Shown: positions 11,766-24,562, counted from the first letter of the stretch. The stretch: 64,000 nt of DNA from Hermodice carunculata (GCA_964020975.1 CAXHWN010002730.1:1102801-1166800), one strand, 5' to 3'. Program-made: numbers and translations. The notes: a model not told the origin generated them from the letters alone.

Positions 11766-12599
11766 CTGTCATCCATGGCTTGGATTGCTGTAATAACAAC
11801 ACATTAGATTGGTGTTACAACGACCATGACTTGCGTCTCAAAATGGCTGGATTCTACTGTTGTGTTTCAAATTGGTGTAACAATTCAACTAGGGATAAGA
11901 GTTTAAGTTTGTACAATTTTCTGAAGACAACGAATTGAAAAAAAACATGGTGAAGGAACATTCCGAGAGCTGGCAACACGGGCCAGTTAAGTAAATATAT
12001 TTTTCAAAAAAAGCTTTGCATATCGATGTAAAGATCTCTTTCAATAAAATATTTATGCATTAAACAATTCTTTTCATCAGAACATCAGTATTTTCCCCTT
12101 TACAGCGCAGTTTGTTTGAATGCGTACGCAGAGGGTCACACATGAATAATCAAAACCAGCAAACTTCAAACAGGTGGCTCAGTTTCAAATGAAATGAAAT
12201 TGTCTTCACCAGAGGTTGTTACTCTGGGACGTCCAGCTCTGGGCCACACTTTGAAAGTTCCTAGCTCCCTGCATTTGATGGGGTACGGCATTTTGTGCTC
12301 TGGGAAATGACCACCTTATCTGCAGTTTCATGCTGGCTCATTCAACCTTGCAGCAATCCAATAGCTGGGGCACGCCTTCAACGTGACATGCTGTGTTGGG
12401 GCCGAGGCATGGCTGCATGTCATATGAACCTCTCCAGTTTTTTTTTTTTTCGAACAGTTTATTCATTTTCTGTGCACTTGTTCAAGGCCAGAAATGTGTT
12501 ATATTGTGTTACAGGTAGCCGAAATCAGGTTGCGTTCACACCTTGAGAACCATTGTCTTGAATCAAGGGCCAAAAGACAGTGAAGAGCACTAATGCACA
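11766..12599. other. No gene recognised
   Basis: No supported coding region, RNA gene or repeat. Includes a T run near 12437-12450. Confidence 0.4.
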
Positions 12600-12790
12600 A
12601 GTGAATTAGGGTAGTGGTCAAAGCCCAAAAGTACTCGGGTACCCCTCCCCATGGTAGAACAAGACACCACCCATTTTTTATTGAAGATTAGTTTGTGAGA
12701 CATAAGAAAATGATGGTTGTGGTAATTTATTTTAGAGACAGGTGTATCTTATCACCATTTATAATGAAGAATCACTCTAAAAATCAATAA
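12600..12790 (+). repeat. Left arm of diverged inverted repeat pair
   Basis: Matches the reverse complement of 17810-18020. Shared blocks include 'TAGTGG(T/C)CAA', 'CCCCTCCC(C/T)ATGGTAGAACAA', 'CCCATTTTTTATT.AAGATT' and 'ATGGTTGTGGT.ATTTA'. The two arms enclose about 5 kb containing the hairpin and the Helentron-like element. Either they are the ends of one old element or two MITE copies inserted in opposite orientations. Confidence 0.65.
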
Positions 12791-13768
12791 ATTCTCACTT
12801 TGCTTGTTTTTTTTGCATAAAATCAGCAATATATGCTGAAACTTGATGACATTAGGCTTATATTAAAGAAAACTTATGTGAAAAAGTAAGAAAATAATGA
12901 TACTAGACATTTAGGAACTTAAAGATGGGAAAAAATGTAGAAAACTGCACAATTATGCTAAAGTATTTTTGATTTTGACATTTTTATGTCCCAAAAATAT
13001 GTCAAAAAACTTACAATTCTTGTCCAATATTGCATTTTTATACACCAAAAATTACCTTAGCCATAAGGCTACCAGGTTACATGGAAATTATTATCCCAAG
13101 TTTCTCAAAATTTTATAAGCACCAAAAAGTATTACCCCTATCCCCTTATTTTTGAAAATAAGAAAAAACACTGCTTTGTCGCTATAGGACGCTATTCTTC
13201 AATTAATAATACTTCCCCATTGATAAAGTTAAAACGTGACACAACAACAAACTTCTTAATCCAGTGCAAGTGAATTTAATGTCACCTTCTTTTAAAATTT
13301 TGAGTTTGGATATGGAATGAAGATCAAACCTATTATTTCGTCCAAAACACTGATAAATTTTCTATCACAATTTTGCAGCTAAAAACCTTATATCAGAATT
13401 TGAATGTACTTTGATAATAAGGGAAATGACTCTGTGTTACAGAAATTGTCAACATACTAGTATTTGGCAATATTTGGGAAAAAAAAAAACTTGTCACATT
13501 GTCCACCATCTCCAAATAGCTTGCCAATGCTGGCAATGAATGCCATATACTAACACACACTCACTACCCACTTTTTCTCCCAGGACTCATCCTGGCACCA
13601 TCATTTGTGAATTTGTCCATATCCCATGATCTATCATAACCTTAGGAGATGGAAGCATAGTACATGGAACTTACCCAAACACTGGCACAGTTTATATCTG
13701 CCTGTTTGTCTGTTTGTATTTGATGATACAGGGTTGTGTTATATGATTTGCAACCAAAGCATAAAATT
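12791..13768. other. AT-rich sequence, no gene recognised
   Basis: AT-rich stretch with poly(A) patches. Nothing on either strand resembles a protein domain or RNA gene. Confidence 0.4.
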
Positions 13769-13894
13769 AATCACATACTGGAACTTACTTTCTCAACTGT
13801 GCGATGTTGCGCCCGACAACACTGGGCTTTGACGAGCCCGGCGGTATCGGGCGCAGCGTCGCACAGTTGAGAAAGTAAGTTCCAGTATGTGATT
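13769..13894. repeat. 126-nt near-perfect hairpin (foldback element or pre-miRNA-like)
   Basis: Both arms begin AATCACATACTGGAACTTAC and match without error for about 36 bases, then with a few mismatches through TGCGCCCGA. The centre is GC-rich (GGGCTTTGACGAGCCCG region). The GC-rich core contrasts strongly with the AT-rich surroundings. It sits directly beside the 5' end of the Helentron-like element. It may be a small foldback MITE, or an end structure belonging to the neighbouring element. Confidence 0.85.
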
Positions 13895-13925
13895 TATTAT
13901 GTCTGGGTGCTAACCCAGACATTTT

Positions 13926-13930
13926 GTTTT

Positions 13931-13997
<67 letters not shown>
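13926..13997. repeat. (TTTC)n microsatellite
   Basis: About 17 units of TTTC with almost no interruption, located just inside the 5' end of the Helentron-like element. A similar TTTC array follows the same 'CCCAG.CATTTTGTTTTTC' text at 39.8 kb. Confidence 0.95.
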
Positions 13998-14409
13998 CTC
14001 TTCACAACCAGATTTGTCCGGAGTTTTTCTCAGACCCTACTATTTCGAAAACCACCAAACTTGCCATGGTGACTGACCCACCAGTGCAATTAGGCACCTG
14101 ACTTGGAATAGTCATGATGATTAAAGTTATGCAAATGAGGGGCAATTAAAATTTTAAAAGCTCCATATCTTCTAAACTATTGGAGATAAACAGAAAGTTC
14201 TAACTTACACATATAGGTTTGAGACAACTGGCAAATCCAATAGCATGGAAACAAAAATTGGGGAATTTTAATGTATGCTAAATTCAGTGAATTTCCCAAC
14301 AATCCACATTTTGACCAGGGCTTCTGCTGTACTGCATGTTATAAGCCTCCATGGTGCTAGGCAACCATTTTGCATTCATGATACTTGAACCTATCTCATG
14401 GCATTACGT

Positions 14410-14490
14410 GGGTTTATAAGTTATTTTGGAAGGTACAGACTGCAACCTGCAAACATTTTTTGCGGGTTGAACTAGTAGCGTAACACCTTA
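14410..14490. repeat. Duplicated block, copy 1
   Basis: Shares 'GGGTTTATAAGTTATTTTGGAAG', 'TACAGACTGC' and 'AGTAGC.TAACACCTT' with 15520-15615 in the same orientation. About 1.1 kb separates the copies. No coding. Confidence 0.7.
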
Positions 14491-15519
14491 AGGGGCACTG
14501 CAGGTGACTACTTTGGGCAGCAGAAAGACCCATTATCAGGTCTGTACGGTCATTATTTCATTTCATTACTTGAAATGTTACATTCTATGAATGAATAAAC
14601 ACATAAAAGTGCATTTTGATAATTTAAATCGTATTTATGCTCAAAATTAACACTCAATTGTACAAAATGAGGGAGGTCCGCTAACCATTTGCTTTGTGAT
14701 TCATGTCTCACACAATTTTAACTGATGCCATGGGTTCCTGGGTCATAATTTCATTATGGAGAGCACACTCATGACTATGAAAACTCCAAAAATAGGATAT
14801 TACTATTAAAGAGAACAGAAAGCTCAGTTTAGATGGATGGCGATTTCAACTATGGGCAAAATTCTGTATCTGAGAGGGTATGGAGTTTCAGTTACAGTCA
14901 CCGTATTCAATTCCAAAGTCTATAAACCAACATGACATGTATTTTTTTATGGAAGTTCACAATATTTACCTCATGAAAAACACAATTTACAATAGGCATC
15001 ATTGGGAAAATTTTTTGGTAGCATACCCCTGCAACGTGCACATACAATTTTTCAGTTTTTGCTCATATGCATTCTGGTTTATTGCATTACCTATGGCTGT
15101 TACGGAAAAATAGTGGCCCCAGTTCAAGCTTTATAATGATTTGATGACTTGTTCCCTTAAGGTATTACGTGAGTAACTCGGCCGGCTTACGGGTAGAAGG
15201 ATTATAGAGTGCATATTAGAAATGACCCTTACAGGTACAGGGGGCGCCTCTTACATAATTCTGAACACAGTAACATCTTTTTTTTTCTGAAACTGACAGG
15301 TACAGTGTGCGGTATTTACTGACAGGTCAGTTTTCAACATACCCAGCGTAGTGACTATAGCCACAATGTGAGTACTTCAAGTCACTGCGCAAGGCGGCGT
15401 GACTGCTGTCAGTACTTTGTCTGTAGCAAACGGTAATATCTTAAAATTTTCCCAATGATGACCAGGTTTTCTTGTTCTCGGATGATTGAGAATATTGTAA
15501 GGAACAATTTGGCATAGGA

Positions 15520-15615
15520 TATGTTTGGGTTTATAAGTTATTTTGGAAGCTACAGACTGCTACCTTGTTTGTTTACATTTTTGGGGGTTGAATTAGTAGC
15601 ATAACACCTTTATAG
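15520..15615. repeat. Duplicated block, copy 2
   Basis: Direct-repeat partner of 14410-14490. Between the copies lies unannotated sequence that includes several short G/C runs and no recognisable gene. Confidence 0.7.
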
Positions 15616-16639
15616 GCAGCCTTCTGGCCATGCCTGCTGGGTTTATGGTTTGAAAGGTTTGGGTCTTATGGCAAATGAGAGGTAGGAGTGGGGTGGGGTG
15701 GGGGTGGGGGAACTCCCAACTACTGCGTGATGAGGTTCTCAATAAAATACAGAGAATCTCTTGCTGTTTATGCAAGAAACATATCTGATCCATGTTCACA
15801 CTAATGCTGGACAGAGCTGTAAGTGCACCATGGCTGAGACTGACCAGTCAGAGTTTGCCTGCATGAGGCTAGGAGCCTGCTAGGCTTATCAGTCCCAAGG
15901 GATCAGAGGCTTTGGAATTCTAGGCAGAACAAGCCACAGTGTACCCTCTGTTAAAAATAGACTACATAGAGAGCTGAGTTTGCTGGACCGATCAAAGTCT
16001 GACTTATAGTCCTCAGTGACTGTTTTCACATTTTGGCAAATTTTGAAAAAGTGTGCGAATTTGTGTCATCTCAATGGACACCTTCATGTCTTTGTTTTTT
16101 TTGTAACCAGTGAGATGAAGCCTATTCTTCATAGCCAATACTGAGTCAGTATAGTGCATGTCTCAGTTCACAGGTACATGTACATGTAGTTTTGGGACAG
16201 CGTCAGTTAAAATTTGTTTAGGTAATAAAGGAACAAAGACAGTTTTGTATTGCATGTATATACATCCCTCTGTATTATTATATGTGTACACTGTACATGC
16301 ACATATACTCATCAATACTGCCCAGAAGGGCTGACCCTCTCAGGTATGGGCACTTTTCTCTGGTCGCGAAGGTGCCCACTGTGGAGAGGTTTCACTGTAC
16401 AGTGGTACCTGCAATTTAAGATCACCCCTAATGCCAGATAAAAGTGGTCACAAAGGAGAGGTTGTCTTTCATCTCAAATAGATTAACAAAGAAATAAAAA
16501 GCCAATGTCTTTCTTTCTGACCAAATTGGTCCAGACTTTTTTTCAGACACTATTGGAAAAAATCACCAAGCTTGCCATGGTGACTGACATAACCAGCAAA
16601 AGTGTGCATCTCATTTGGAATAGTCGTGATGTTTAAAAT

Positions 16640-17250
16640 TATTCAAATTTTAGAGACAACAAAAATTTTAAAAGCTTCATATCTTCCAAACTATTGCAGA
16701 TGGACTCAAAATTTCAATGTGCATATATACCTTTGTGACACTTGCCACTAAAATGGACAGTATAGTTGTAGAATTTCAAATTATGCTAATAAGGGGCGTT
16801 GAAAAATTTAAAAGTTGAGTATCTCCAAAACTATTATCATAGAGATGCCATTCCAACTTCAATTTGTAGGATTGTGGCAAAGCCGCATCCAATGAAACCT
16901 GAACCAAAGTTGTAGGATTTTAATTTCTGCAAATTAGGTGAATATGCAAAATGTATATCTTTAATAGCTTCAAATCTATCATAGAGGTGCCATTTCTACT
17001 TCAATTTATGGGTTTGTGGCATAACCCCATCCAATGAACAATAAACCAAAGTTCCTCAAGGCTTAGGATTCATGCAAATTAGACAAATACACAAAATTAG
17101 AATGTTGAATAGGTTCAAAACTACTATATGTACTAGTTTCATTCAAACTTCACTTTATACGTTTGGGACATGGCCACATCCCTTGAACCAAGAACCAAGG
17201 CTGAGCATTACAATTTATGAAAATTAAGCTAATACACGAAATTTAGATTA
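16640..17250 (+). repeat. Diverged tandem array, about four units of 120-150 bp
   Basis: Each unit contains a version of 'TC.AAACTAT', 'TTC.AACTTCA.TTTA', a TGGCA/ACATGG motif and 'GAACCAA', followed by 'GCAAATTAG.C.AATA'. Units start near 16660, 16800, 16950 and 17100. This is the internal repeat block of the Helentron-like element; internal tandem repeats are common in that group. Confidence 0.6.
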
Positions 17251-17319
17251 TGTTTAGCGATGGTACTCATTTTGAAGGCACCCAGATAGATTTGCTGTGA
17301 CGCAAATCTGCTTTTCTAG

Positions 17320-17809
17320 TTTTATGCTTTATTTGACAACTACTGGATGACTGAAAACATACATTGTTATGATTTGCAACCATTACCTGTTCACTTTTGA
17401 TTGTATAGTAAGATTATGGCAGTTCTGGTAAAAAAAGTACCATTTTAGACCTGCCAGAAAATAAGGGGGGGGGGGGTAACTCTTTTCTCTCTAATTTAAA
17501 TTCTGAGAAAGGTGAGGCTATATTTAGCATAATACCTTTTAGCTCGACAATTAGGACAATTTTTGGTGCATTAAATGTTTTCCTAGAGCAAGGACTTCGA
17601 GCACTGTGTAACATTTTATGCACCGTGGAATATCGAACCTGAAGAAATGTTTGCACTAATTTGCCCAAATTTGGTATTTTTCGACATTTTATGACAACAA
17701 AACCATGCAAACATCATTTGTACAGTGCTTGCCATATTATTTCAGATACTATGAGCCATATTTGGTATGTTTCTTGAATTTACTTTTGAAGTTATGCTCA
17801 GTAGTGTCT
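17320..17809. other. No gene recognised; G homopolymer
   Basis: Spacer after the CTAG end, with a run of about 13 G residues near 17464-17476. Nothing else supported. Confidence 0.4.
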
Positions 17810-18020
17810 TATATGGATGATAGTTAAAGTGATGACTACTATTTTCAAAGATATGGCTATTAAATACCCTTGTCTTCAAATTAAATAACCACAACCATCA
17901 TAACCCAATGCAGAATATGCCAATCTTTAATAAAAAATGGGTTGTTATTTGTTCTACCATAGGGAGGGGTATATCCTTAAATAAGCCACCTTTTTAGGGT
18001 TGGCCACTAGTCTAATTGTT
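17810..18020 (-). repeat. Right arm of diverged inverted repeat pair
   Basis: Reverse-complement partner of 12600-12790; see the shared blocks listed there. The outer edge is near 'TTGGCCACTAGTCTAATTG' at 18000-18018. Confidence 0.65.
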
Positions 18021-18438
18021 TTTACAATAAAGACTGCGAATTTCACGCTGTTAACTTAGTTTTTGTTTTGGTCCTTCGAGCCACCTAGGCGTGACATAAA
18101 CAGATAAAAAGCTCCTGACTGGTCAATAAACTGTTCAGTTTAATGTAGGCACTGTATATTATGTGCTTTGTAAAACTGCGCATGAAATGACACATTATCT
18201 ATGGTCATATGCAAAACTTTTTTTGAACAGTGAATGTGCCAACTACCAGCCATGGTGTCTGCAGCGCACATTTCATTGGTGGAAAGAAAATTGCTATCAC
18301 TACAACACCGAATATCTTTCCTCTGCATGAACTGAAAGATACAAAGCCAAGGGTGCCTGTCAGATGGCTGTTGAATGTTTCCACTTTAAGTAAAACATAC
18401 TACTGACTACTTTGGCTACTTTTCAGTCATTTTACAGC

Positions 18439-18495
<57 letters not shown>
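18439..18495. repeat. (ATC)n microsatellite
   Basis: About 18 ATC/TCA units followed by mixed GTACT and TTA triplets. Confidence 0.95.
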
Positions 18496-18496
<1 letters not shown>

Positions 18497-18966
18497 GGTA
18501 CTGGTACTAGCACTACTACTACAACTATTATTATTACTATACTGACACAAGTCCCCTTAATAGCAACGTTGAGTTACAGGTGGAATTTAACATGGCGTCT
18601 TTTGTTTCCTCACAAGATCACACATACTGCGTTTTCTCTGCACAAGATTCACTTACACAGCTGTAACACAAACAACCACAAATAATATTTTTTTCACGTA
18701 AAACGACCTCATAGTGTTACTTCGTCAATTTGAGGTCACTTATGCCTCATGACGTTGAAGACTTTTTGTTTAAAAATCCAAAGGTAAAAATTAAGCACGG
18801 TAATAGCGAATGATCAAAATTTGTATTATAAGTCATCCGCCTGATGGAGAACCTTATCCATCTATGTGATTTCCTTCACCCACATCCATACCTCGCAGGC
18901 TTTACCCACTGTCAAACTAATATGAAGCTGGCAATTAAAATATACTTTAGCTTAGTTTCTTTCTGA

Positions 18967-19146
18967 CGTGAAATTGGAGATTTGCAAGGGCACAGTAATA
19001 TTGCTGCAAGGATCAGCGTCGGATCTCATGAAGTTTGCATGCTATCCATATTGACATCGCTAGTGCGTGACACCACGGAGCAGTATACTTTGCGTGACTG
19101 GCTTTTGGTGGATGCCTGCGTAATGGACTGTGCATATCTCGTATAG
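18967..19146 (+). CDS. Exon-like open block, unrecognised protein
   Basis: A 59-codon frame closed by TAG with protein-like composition and no low-complexity bias: HSNIAARISVGSHEVCMLS, then LTSLVRDTTEQYTLRDWLLV, then DACVMDCAYLV. A possible acceptor (TTGGAG) lies at 18974-18979, so the exon may start at 18980 in the middle of a codon. The TAG at the end could be real, or belong to a donor (CTC|GTATAG). The segments look amphipathic and helical. I do not recognise the family. It may belong with the block at 20558 on the same strand; that pairing is inference. Confidence 0.35.
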   Translation, partial: REIGDLQGHSNIAARISVGSHEVCMLSILTSLVRDTTEQYTLRDWLLVDACVMDCAYLV

Positions 19147-19440
19147 AATAGTGGCAACGCTGCATATTTAGTTAGTTTAACAAAACTACAAAGTATTAGT
19201 ATGGGGTTTTTTTTTCTTCAATCTTTTCTTGAAAATAAAAAGCATCCCTTTAATTTGTACATATGATGCAAGAACGCATCATTTTAAGTAGGGTGTATGT
19301 TTAATATGTTTTGCCTCTTATATGATATATAACACTGGTTTTGTAAGTTGTGAATATTTGTTTGCTGTATTGATTGTTCATTGCATGCACCATTGTTATT
19401 ACCGAACCAAACCACAAATTAAACTGGGAGCATTAAATGT

Positions 19441-19597
19441 TAAATGTGACACTCAGACACTCAAATCTGTGGAGATGTGCAAAATCTTGATGTATGACTG
19501 ATTGTAGCCTGACAAAATTGAATGTGACATTCAGACACTCGAATCTGTGGAGATGTGCAAAACCTTCATGTATCACTTATTGTAGGCTGACAAAATT
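19441..19597. repeat. Tandem duplication, two 78-bp units
   Basis: Two adjacent copies of 'AATGTGACA.TCAGACACTC', 'AATCTGTGGAGATGTGCAAAA' (split here) and 'TGTAG.CTGACAAAATT', about 92% identical by eye. Confidence 0.9.
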
Positions 19598-20091
19598 AAT
19601 AGTCTCTGATGTTATTTTTCCCAGAAAACTCTGATCAGGCAATCGTGTGTCACTTGCCATTATGCCATATAAATTTAAATTACTGGTTTAATTGTGTGTA
19701 AGCAATCAAAAAAGTGACGGAATTAGTTTGAAGCAGTGGACAGAGTAACACCTTGAATTTGGAAGGAAATATAAAATGACACATTAGTTGTGAAGTGTAA
19801 GACTCTTGCTTGCTGGCAGACCAGTTAATATTTGATTATGGTTGATGATGGGGATTAAATAAACTTGACATTTCTTAGATGCCAACCTATTGATTTGACT
19901 CAATTGAACTTGAACTGGTGAGACTGATGACCATATCATATTTAATTTCTTCTCTGGACAATCAAACTTCAGGCTGACTACATTGAAATTTGAAGTTTAG
20001 TTTGTGATGGTCCACTGTTTGGTACATATCTAATTCCCGAAAATCGAGAATACCTCACACATCTCCAACATATGATGCAGCTGGGTAAAAT

Positions 20092-20400
<309 letters not shown>

Positions 20401-20557
20401 ATATATATATATATATACATAAGCTTACAAACATATACATGGGGGAATAGAGTCCAGTTGAATTCAAAACATAATTTCTACTGCTCTGGAAATTGTACAT
20501 TTCAAAAACTGACTTCCACCTGATTGTTCTCTTTTTTTTTTTTTTTTGTTCTGGTAG

Positions 20558-20676
20558 ATCGTGTCAGTGATTGTCTTCGTAACAATCATAGCCAACAACA
20601 GCTCTGGTGCATTGAACACTATGCTTACTTGTCAGAGACCCTCAAAATCCTCAGCAAGTGGCTTAAAATGGTTTAG
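20558..20676 (+). CDS. Terminal-exon-like block, unrecognised protein
   Basis: A long polypyrimidine tract (CTC, 18 T, GTTCTG) ends in TAG at 20557. The downstream frame reads [20 protein letters not shown] and [18 protein letters not shown] before a TAG at 20674-20676. The composition is protein-like and helical. An ATTAAA poly(A)-type signal lies at 20827. The acceptor is good. The family is not recognised, and with 38 codons chance cannot be excluded. Confidence 0.4.
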
Positions 20677-20832
20677 ATGAATTCTGTTTTATCAACTACT
20701 ATACAGAAACCTCAGACCTACTTTTATGGGTGACTGCCTGTCAGGCAGGAGTGAATTTTTTTCTTCACTTTTGTATTGAAATCTATGTATTACTTTGGTA
20801 ATTCTGGAATCTCTTCTTTTTGCTATATTAAA

Positions 20833-21800
20833 CTTCCTTTGGTGTCAGTGTTGGGTTGGAATTTATGAATGTGGGAAATGTTTTTTTTCTTAACTGTGTG
20901 GTAATTGTCTCCTTGTACAATTCAAATTCTTTTAGAAAATATTCAAGTCCATCGCATCTCTACTGTGATGAAGAATATAACCCTCTTATGAGTAAGTGGT
21001 ATGCATCCTTTAAGGCAGAAGCAAAAAAGAAATGCAGGCAAACGCACATTTATGATACTTTTTAATATTTTAGTCATCCATGTTAGAAAAAGCACAAAAT
21101 GCCATAAATGCATTGATGTAGAATTCAAACTAATTTTTCTGTTATTACCTCCCTGTAGCAAAATTTGAATATTATTTATGGGTTTTGTTTCTGTGTATGT
21201 AAGAAATGACATATATGCTGTATGCCACTGGAAAAAACGTTTACACATAAGAACTCAGTACCCTAGTGTGAGTTCCCAAACATGGAAATGATGGGGCACA
21301 TTATATAATGCAAGAGGATATATGTGTGTATATTGACTGGTACTACTTTTCTTTGAACTCCAAAAATGGCTTATGCTGGCTCAGAACAGGCACCAGATGC
21401 TATTATGCCTGAATACAATTTGCTTACTAAAAGCCAGTCCACAGTCTGATGATGGTGATGTTTGCTAGCATTAAGCTGGATCTTCTCATCCATTGTTTAT
21501 ATCTGGATTAGGTAATATGATTGCTCATCTGCCTTGAGCACTTCAGAGATGACTTTACCAATCACGTTGCCCAATAAAGTCATGTGGATTTCAGGGCTTA
21601 CTGTTGAAGTGGACAAAAGTGTTTATGTTATATGTGTTACCTTGTATCTGTTTGTTAGTTTGTTTACCTGTTTTGCAAAGAACGTACCGAATGAAAAACC
21701 ATTTACACAGTTACTTGTTCTTGAACTTTGGTGGATTGAGCCTTTGTGCAATAATTTTGCAGCAGTGAATGTCCCAAATCTGTATGAACACGTAATATCC
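20833..21800. other. No gene recognised
   Basis: AT-rich spacer. Short ORFs (for example near 21534) run into the TA array and lack motifs. Confidence 0.4.
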
Positions 21801-21813
21801 TCTCATTCCTTTA

Positions 21814-21882
<69 letters not shown>

Positions 21883-21936
21883 TGTATCTATAAATATATA
21901 TGTATGTATATATGCATATATATGTATATATATTTG

Positions 21937-22000
<64 letters not shown>
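21814..22000. repeat. Two (TA)n arrays with TATG/TATC spacer
   Basis: (TA)n at about 21814-21876 and 21942-22000 separated by interrupted TA/TG/CA sequence. The right array directly abuts the putative LTR end at 22004. Confidence 0.95.
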
Positions 22001-22001
<1 letters not shown>

Positions 22002-22003
22002 GA

Positions 22004-22657
22004 TGCCCACCTTCTGAATATTCTACATGGTAGATCATAGCAGAACACAACACACAATGACAACGTTCTTATAATTTTAACAATAACAATATATTAGCAA
22101 TCAAAATCAGTACAAAATAGGTAAACGGAATTATACACTTAGCTATGTTGATACCCTGATTATAAAACATCCTGTAGATAAATCCTCATCCCTAGTGAGA
22201 GAATATCCACAGGTACTGTCTGTCCCACAGTTTCATGTTCTATAGCAGGCTCCAAATAATCTGGTCAAAAATCCCACACAGGTACAGATTGGTTCTGATC
22301 TGGTACAATTAAACACCAAATATACCAGTCCACTCAAAGGCACTGTCCACACTCTACAGCTAAAATGTATAAATGAGTATCTCCTTGGCAATAGCAATGG
22401 CTCACAGTTCCACTGTCTTGAAGTCACACAGCTTCTGTCAGATCTCAGAACTCTCCTCTCTCCCTCATTCATGAAGGGAACTGCTTTATATATCCAGGCT
22501 TAGAAATCTCACCAGTATTCCTGAGTTTTCCCATTGATCACACATCCCAATTCACTGAGACCTGTGTGGGCCGCATAAGGGCTTTTCCCATATGAATGTA
22601 GGTCACCATTCTAGCTTATTCAGGTTGTTTACAAATTATATGAGAGTCACCCCAACA
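22004..22657 (-). mobile_element. Possible solo LTR (Gypsy-like)
   Basis: Read on the - strand the segment starts TGTTGGGG and ends GGGCA, about 654 bp. It has a TATATAA box about one third of the way in (forward near 22485) and no coding capacity. These are ordinary LTR traits, and TGTTGGGG is a common Gypsy LTR start. No second LTR or internal region is seen, and I could not find a target-site duplication because the far side is a TA array. If right, it is a fossil solo LTR of moderate to old age. Confidence 0.3.
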
Positions 22658-23080
22658 AAGCAGGTCAAGTCAGTGACCGCACACACACAATGAATACAGT
22701 GACCTCTCCAAATCAAAACTAACAATCATTTTCACATACATAACACATATTAAAGATTTCTTTCTTTCCTACCCCCCAAGAGTACATGTTTTAGTGCAAG
22801 CTGCATTTGAAAATTGCATAAAATTTGTCCTCCTGGGGGATATTGCTGAAAACATGTGATAAAGAATGCCTGCTGATCCAAAATAGATCATGATCCAACC
22901 AGTACAGTATTGTCAAGTACTATAATGATCTGACATGGTGCTTATTTGTCACATTCTTGTGGGTTTTGCCTCACTGTGAGTGCCTTTTATTTTTTTCGAG
23001 CTATTCCATTTCTTGGCCATCCAGAAATCGCACATATTTTGTTATCCTTAAATCTTATATTTACAACCATTTTAGGATGG
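22658..23080. other. No gene recognised
   Basis: AT-rich spacer with no supported feature. Confidence 0.4.
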
Positions 23081-23088
23081 ACATTTTA

Positions 23089-23262
<174 letters not shown>

Positions 23263-24339
23263 CCATCCTACAATGGTCATGTGATAATTAACTTTTCTTT
23301 CATCTCTGTTTGTGGTTTGGGCATGCCAGGATGATATTGGTTGAGGTGTTCCCGACTTCTTGAGCTGACAAGAGATTATGTATACTGGTCTCCTCCATGC
23401 ATATTATTAATATGTAAGTGGCCACCTGGTGATAGAAGCACTTCTCATTCCCTTTAAGTTGGCCCAGTCGCTCAACTCGGGCAGCATGTTTTTGGTAGAC
23501 TAACGACCTTCATGGGAAAAATGAACCACCATAATACAAACGTTGCGCTCAAAATTAAAGCTCCTGTGTCAAAGATAACGGCAGTATCGGCTCCATGCTG
23601 TGTGTTTTGTAAAACTAATATGCTGTTTGTGCATTATTGTAGGTTTACAGCAATACCGGGGTACTTCTGTTATATATGTGTGTCTAAGGGGATGTCAGCT
23701 TCAAATGAGTTCTGAACATGCTAATGGTATGGTAAGATAATTTGAGGAAATACATGATTGTGGTACACTGACTATATATGTACAGGGAGAATCTATGTAT
23801 GTTCTGTAAGTTGAGCACAAAATATACCAGATTTTTACCATAATTCGTTGACAAACTACACTTTGAATGCATTAGCCTGTTTTCATTGCAGATGTTCGCT
23901 CAAGAAAAGAAAAACTAGATCCCTGGTGTGTCAGTGTTGTGTGAGATCTGTTTTCAACATTTAACTGTTAGCTCTTTAGATGGTCATTATTACCCCCCCC
24001 CCCCCCACTGAAACACCTGCTTGATCATCTTCTTATAAGAATTGGAGAAAAACATTTCCATTACGTAAGTTTGTTTTCAATAAATTACTCCTGAACTCAC
24101 AGTAGCAGTTGGGGCTTGGCCAACAAATATTAACAGTAGATGCCCCTTGCCTATGTCCATCATTCTAGGTCCTTGTCACCCCCAAATAAATATGTTTATT
24201 TTTTCATCTCCAGTACGCACATTCATTTTTTACAAACTGAGTGTTAGAAGTTGAAATTTAACACTGGATGACCAGAGCTTGTTATATTTTACACTACACC
24301 AAGTGACGCAATAATGACACGACATGATGTAATAGGGAT
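23263..24339. other. No gene recognised; C homopolymer
   Basis: Spacer with a run of about 14 C near 23993-24006. No supported gene. Confidence 0.4.
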
Positions 24340-24471
24340 GCGTGTAAAAGTATGTAATAAAGGGTATCAACCACAGTATAGATACCTAACTGAAATTCTG
24401 TGGGGCTATATTTTACAAGCTTAATTGAACATAATTCAGTAGCCTAAATAATAATACTAAACAACAACAAC

Positions 24472-24562
<91 letters not shown>

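Larger units (their letters stand above)
13899..17319 (+). mobile_element. Helentron-like non-autonomous rolling-circle element(s)
   Basis: At the left there is a 24-nt palindrome (ATGTCTGGG, six-base loop, CCCAGACAT) followed by TTTTGTTTTTC and a (TTTC)n array. At the right, GCACCCAGA at 17278-17286 is the inverse of TCTGGGTGC at the left. It is followed by an 8-bp stem hairpin (AGATTTGC/GCAAATCT at 17288-17309) and a CTAG end at 17316-17319 before TTTT. Subterminal inverted repeats, a 5' microsatellite and a 3' hairpin a few bases before CTRR are known marks of Helentrons and their HINE derivatives. The block at 14000-14290 is repeated at 16500-16760, so two copies or one rearranged copy may be present. 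No Rep/helicase coding seen. Confidence 0.5.

Noticed and set aside
16640-17250. Spaced repeats considered as a CRISPR array
   Set aside because: Units are diverged and of eukaryotic repeat type with no constant repeat/spacer pattern.
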